DNA of 64,000 nt from Chthonomonas calidirosea T49 (GTDB lineage Bacteria; Armatimonadota; Chthonomonadetes; Chthonomonadales; Chthonomonadaceae): the NCBI RefSeq assembly GCF_000427095.1, contig NC_021487.1, positions 1,052,430 through 1,116,429 on the forward strand. Reading direction: 5' to 3'. The notes under the pieces were generated by a model. It worked only from the letters and a program-made list of their open reading frames with translations. It ran no database searches and was not told the DNA's origin. Position 1 is the first letter of the stretch; every line of letters begins with the position of its first letter. A program made the position numbers and the translations under genes. Positions 62,059 to 64,000 of this stretch are shown piece after piece.

Positions 62059-62974
62059 CAAGAAGAGAGAGGGCGCAACTATGCCAAGCAGGCGGGAAGC
62101 CTGGCACCCTTTTCCGTCGCGCGCACGATGGGAACACGCCCCCGTGGACGCGCAGATAAGGGAGTTTTTGCGCGTTCAACGTCTTCAGTGCCGGACAATG
62201 AGCTGGTACCTGATTTTGCTGATAATGGGCCTGCCATTGTTCATGGCGTGGATGCTGATAACCCTCATCAAAAGCAACGTCGCCGGCTTTTTGGGAGGGG
62301 GGCTCGTGTATGCCCTCTGCTGGACGGGCTTTTTGGGGTTGGGAGGCTGTTGGAAACGCTGGGAGTCGGCATGGGAAAGCGCTTTATGCCAGCTCCATCC
62401 GGAAGGGAAGGAAGGCTTAGAGAGCCTGTTACAGATGGGGGTACAGTTTTTTGTGGCGTATCAGATAGGTTACTGGCAAGCGAAAGAGTTTATGGGCTTG
62501 TGTGGGGAGTTTGTGCGATGGGGACAGAGTTATGAGGCGCTGTACAACGATCCTCCCCAGCTTTACACAGAGGCGCGCTATCCATTAATGACATGGTTTT
62601 GGCCGGAGCTGGTTCGCTTATTAGAAGGGGTTGAAGCGGGTGATCGCGGTTGGTGGAAAGGCGCGTATTTAGAGTTTCTGCATCGTTTCCTGAGCGTATC
62701 GTTGCTGAGCAAGGGGCAGAGCTTAGCGGGTTTGCCACGTCGTTTTGTATTGGCGGACCTTCGTGCTTTAGGCAAGGTAGGTGACGCCGCGAGCAAGAGA
62801 TGGCTGGAACTCTTAGTTTACGTCCCGGATCCGGAGTTAAAGCAAGTCGTCGAACAGAGCCTTGCCTCACTGGAAGATTATTTTGCGTCTCACGCAGGCA
62901 AAGAGCTGTTGCGCGCGCAGAGAGAGGAGAAGTGGGAGTTACTGCATCCGACATCGGGTTCCGAAACGGAGTAG
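62042..62974 (+). CDS. Unknown membrane protein
   Basis: A 310-residue protein I do not recognise. A charged N-terminus of about 50 residues is followed by two hydrophobic helices (about 53-72 and 78-98, LILLIMGLPLFMAWML and FLGGGLVYALCWTGF), then a helical C-terminal domain rich in Trp and Glu (for example GYWQAKEFMGLCGEFVRW). Its codon choice resembles the unknown gene at 59023. It starts inside the preceding gene (17-base overlap), so they are coupled. An alternative ATG lies 13 codons in. Confidence 0.6.
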   Translation: MSEASSKKREGATMPSRREAWHPFPSRARWEHAPVDAQIREFLRVQRLQCRTMSWYLILLIMGLPLFMAWMLITLIKSNVAGFLGGGLVYALCWTGFLGLGGCWKRWESAWESALCQLHPEGKEGLESLLQMGVQFFVAYQIGYWQAKEFMGLCGEFVRWGQSYEALYNDPPQLYTEARYPLMTWFWPELVRLLEGVEAGDRGWWKGAYLEFLHRFLSVSLLSKGQSLAGLPRRFVLADLRALGKVGDAASKRWLELLVYVPDPELKQVVEQSLASLEDYFASHAGKELLRAQREEKWELLHPTSGSETE

Positions 62975-63178
62975 GCCAGCATACCCGCCTTTGACCATGG
63001 AGGGCTTTTAGATACCCTCGCCCGGATGCTTCTTAGTTCGTACCCTTGAGAAAATGGCTTTAGAGTGTGTTTATCGAGTAATATATCGTGGTAATATCTG
63101 CTGCATTCCACCTGCAGCTCTTTGGCGCAGCGGCCGACCTCACTTGTTGATAGAGCCAGTCCTAGAGAAAGGCGACCT
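62975..63178. other. Spacer before the last gene, no feature seen
   Basis: 204 bases between the unknown membrane protein and the final partial gene. I see no coding frame, terminator or promoter that I can support. Confidence 0.4.
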
Positions 63179-64000
63179 ATGGAACCAAACCTCAAAATCC
63201 CTTCGTTTCAATGCCCTCAACGCCCCCTCAGCCGCTGGCAGCGCCTCAAACACTGGAGAGGCGCTGTCCTCACAGGGGTTTTGATGGTGGGGCTCACCGA
63301 CATGTTGGCTATCTCCTTTGTCGTCTCTAACTATGAGCATGGGCAGACACCCAGCGACGCAGCGGCACTAGATATAGTTCCTGCTTTCCTTATTTGTTTG
63401 TTTATCTTGACGGCCGTTGTACATGTGGGAAATGCCCTAGACCTGTGTCGGCGGTTGTATGAAGCCCAGATACGCATCGCCGATGGAGCCCTCGTCGCGC
63501 TCAAAAAAGGACAGGAACGACGCATTCCCCTCGACAAGATCTATGCCGTCGAGTCGGAGCGGCATGCCCTCGTGGTCGTGGGAGCCGGCACCAGCATCGC
63601 CATCCCCAAAACCTGCCTTAACGACGCGACCCGGCAGTTTTTTCGGCAGCTTGCCAACCCAGCCAATGCCATAGAGGCCTCGCCAGAGGAGGTGCGCGCG
63701 CGTCTCGGTAAAGGACTGAACCTCTCTGAAGCCCAAGTTGAAAGACAGTGGCGATGGGGCTGTCTCACCCTGTTGATGGTGAGCCTCCTCTATGCCTACG
63801 GCGTGGCCTACTCCGTGACCGTGCTGGCTTCCCTGCAAGTGCTGCCTGTGGTCTTGTGGAGCCTGGTTTGGGTCGGGGTGTTTGTCGGGCTTTGCTGGGT
63901 CTATGTGCTGGTGCCTCCGTGGAACCTATTCGGCAGCGACTCGCCCAGCGGCAACAGTGAAAGCCACCGAGGACATGCTCTACTATTTACAGCAGGTGGG
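63179..64000 (+). CDS. Membrane protein with bacterial-PH-like segment (cut by the window edge)
   Basis: An open frame from ATG at 63179 to the window end, 274 residues with no stop. The N-terminus is basic, then helices at about 29-50 and 67-89. A middle segment (IRIADGALVALKKGQERRIP, LDKIYAVESERHALVVVGAG) resembles the bacterial-PH-like fold seen in the neighbour at 60940. Two more helices (about 185-207 and 213-243) follow before a polar tail. The ribosome site is weak (GAGAAAGG). It fits the accessory membrane-protein block; function unknown. Confidence 0.6.
   Translation, partial: MEPNLKIPSFQCPQRPLSRWQRLKHWRGAVLTGVLMVGLTDMLAISFVVSNYEHGQTPSDAAALDIVPAFLICLFILTAVVHVGNALDLCRRLYEAQIRIADGALVALKKGQERRIPLDKIYAVESERHALVVVGAGTSIAIPKTCLNDATRQFFRQLANPANAIEASPEEVRARLGKGLNLSEAQVERQWRWGCLTLLMVSLLYAYGVAYSVTVLASLQVLPVVLWSLVWVGVFVGLCWVYVLVPPWNLFGSDSPSGNSESHRGHALLFTAGG

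Noticed and set aside
1..64000. CRISPR array, insertion sequence, prophage or restriction system
   Set aside because: No regularly spaced repeats, transposase, integrase, inverted terminal repeats or restriction/methylase genes were seen on either strand.

Overview
The window looks like chromosome from an Armatimonadota bacterium close to Chthonomonas (inference). Three DUF1559 prepilin-like proteins carry the [19 protein letters not shown] helix followed by FPVFA-x-ARE, a form common in that phylum. The saccharolytic gene content, moderate-to-high GC and many long co-directional gene runs also fit. There are no insertion sequences, CRISPR arrays or phage genes, and one tRNA, tRNA-Leu(CAG).

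Layout. Bases 1-10371 form a minus-strand run in this transcription order: nitroreductase, GH51 arabinofuranosidase, purC, a short CDF-type transporter, an M24 peptidase, a GH63 glucosidase, ChaN, two small membrane proteins and glycyl-tRNA synthetase, which is cut by the window edge. Bases 10489-14482 hold an unknown plus-strand gene, a minus-strand DUF1559 prepilin and trpE. Bases 14724-23392 are a plus-strand block with its own promoter and a folded leader. It encodes a tiny membrane protein, a DUF1559 prepilin, then TPR, CRTAC1, TPR, TPR and CRTAC1 proteins; the CRTAC1 proteins are exported beta-propellers ending in ASPIC/UnbV domains.

Bases 23634-32792 hold a GYF/DUF4190 protein, a secreted BSP-family peptidase, uvrB, a GH-A clan (GH50/agarase-like) lipoprotein, leuS (apparently leaderless), a methyltransferase and the tRNA. 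Bases 32793-38140 carry a PfkB sugar kinase, two TatA-type genes, secG and a 1085-residue protein joining a helix-hairpin-helix region, a complete FtsW/RodA (SEDS) glycosyltransferase and a complete class B penicillin-binding-protein transpeptidase. Bases 38190-46316 are a carbohydrate block: a LacI regulator, a second tiny-membrane-protein/DUF1559 pair, a GH144-like enzyme, DinB (minus), a putative GHL15-type enzyme and a GH116 beta-glucosidase.

Bases 46386-50129 (minus) carry an M42 aminopeptidase, hemC and nadB. Bases 50275-55729 (plus) carry flhF, two ABC ATPases, tpx and an M48 peptidase. Bases 55667-58653 (minus) carry tyrS and an unknown anchored protein. tyrS appears frameshifted in a G-run near its N-terminus and has an altered HIGH motif. 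Bases 59023-64000 look like an accessory block of unknown proteins with bacterial-PH-like and membrane domains around a decayed RHS C-terminal core fragment.

The strongest leads are the HhH-SEDS-transpeptidase fusion, the duplicated TPR/CRTAC1 operon with its structured leader, the repeated tiny-membrane-protein/DUF1559 module, the tyrS lesion and the RHS remnant with its unknown neighbours. All functions are assigned by reading motifs; no database search was run.
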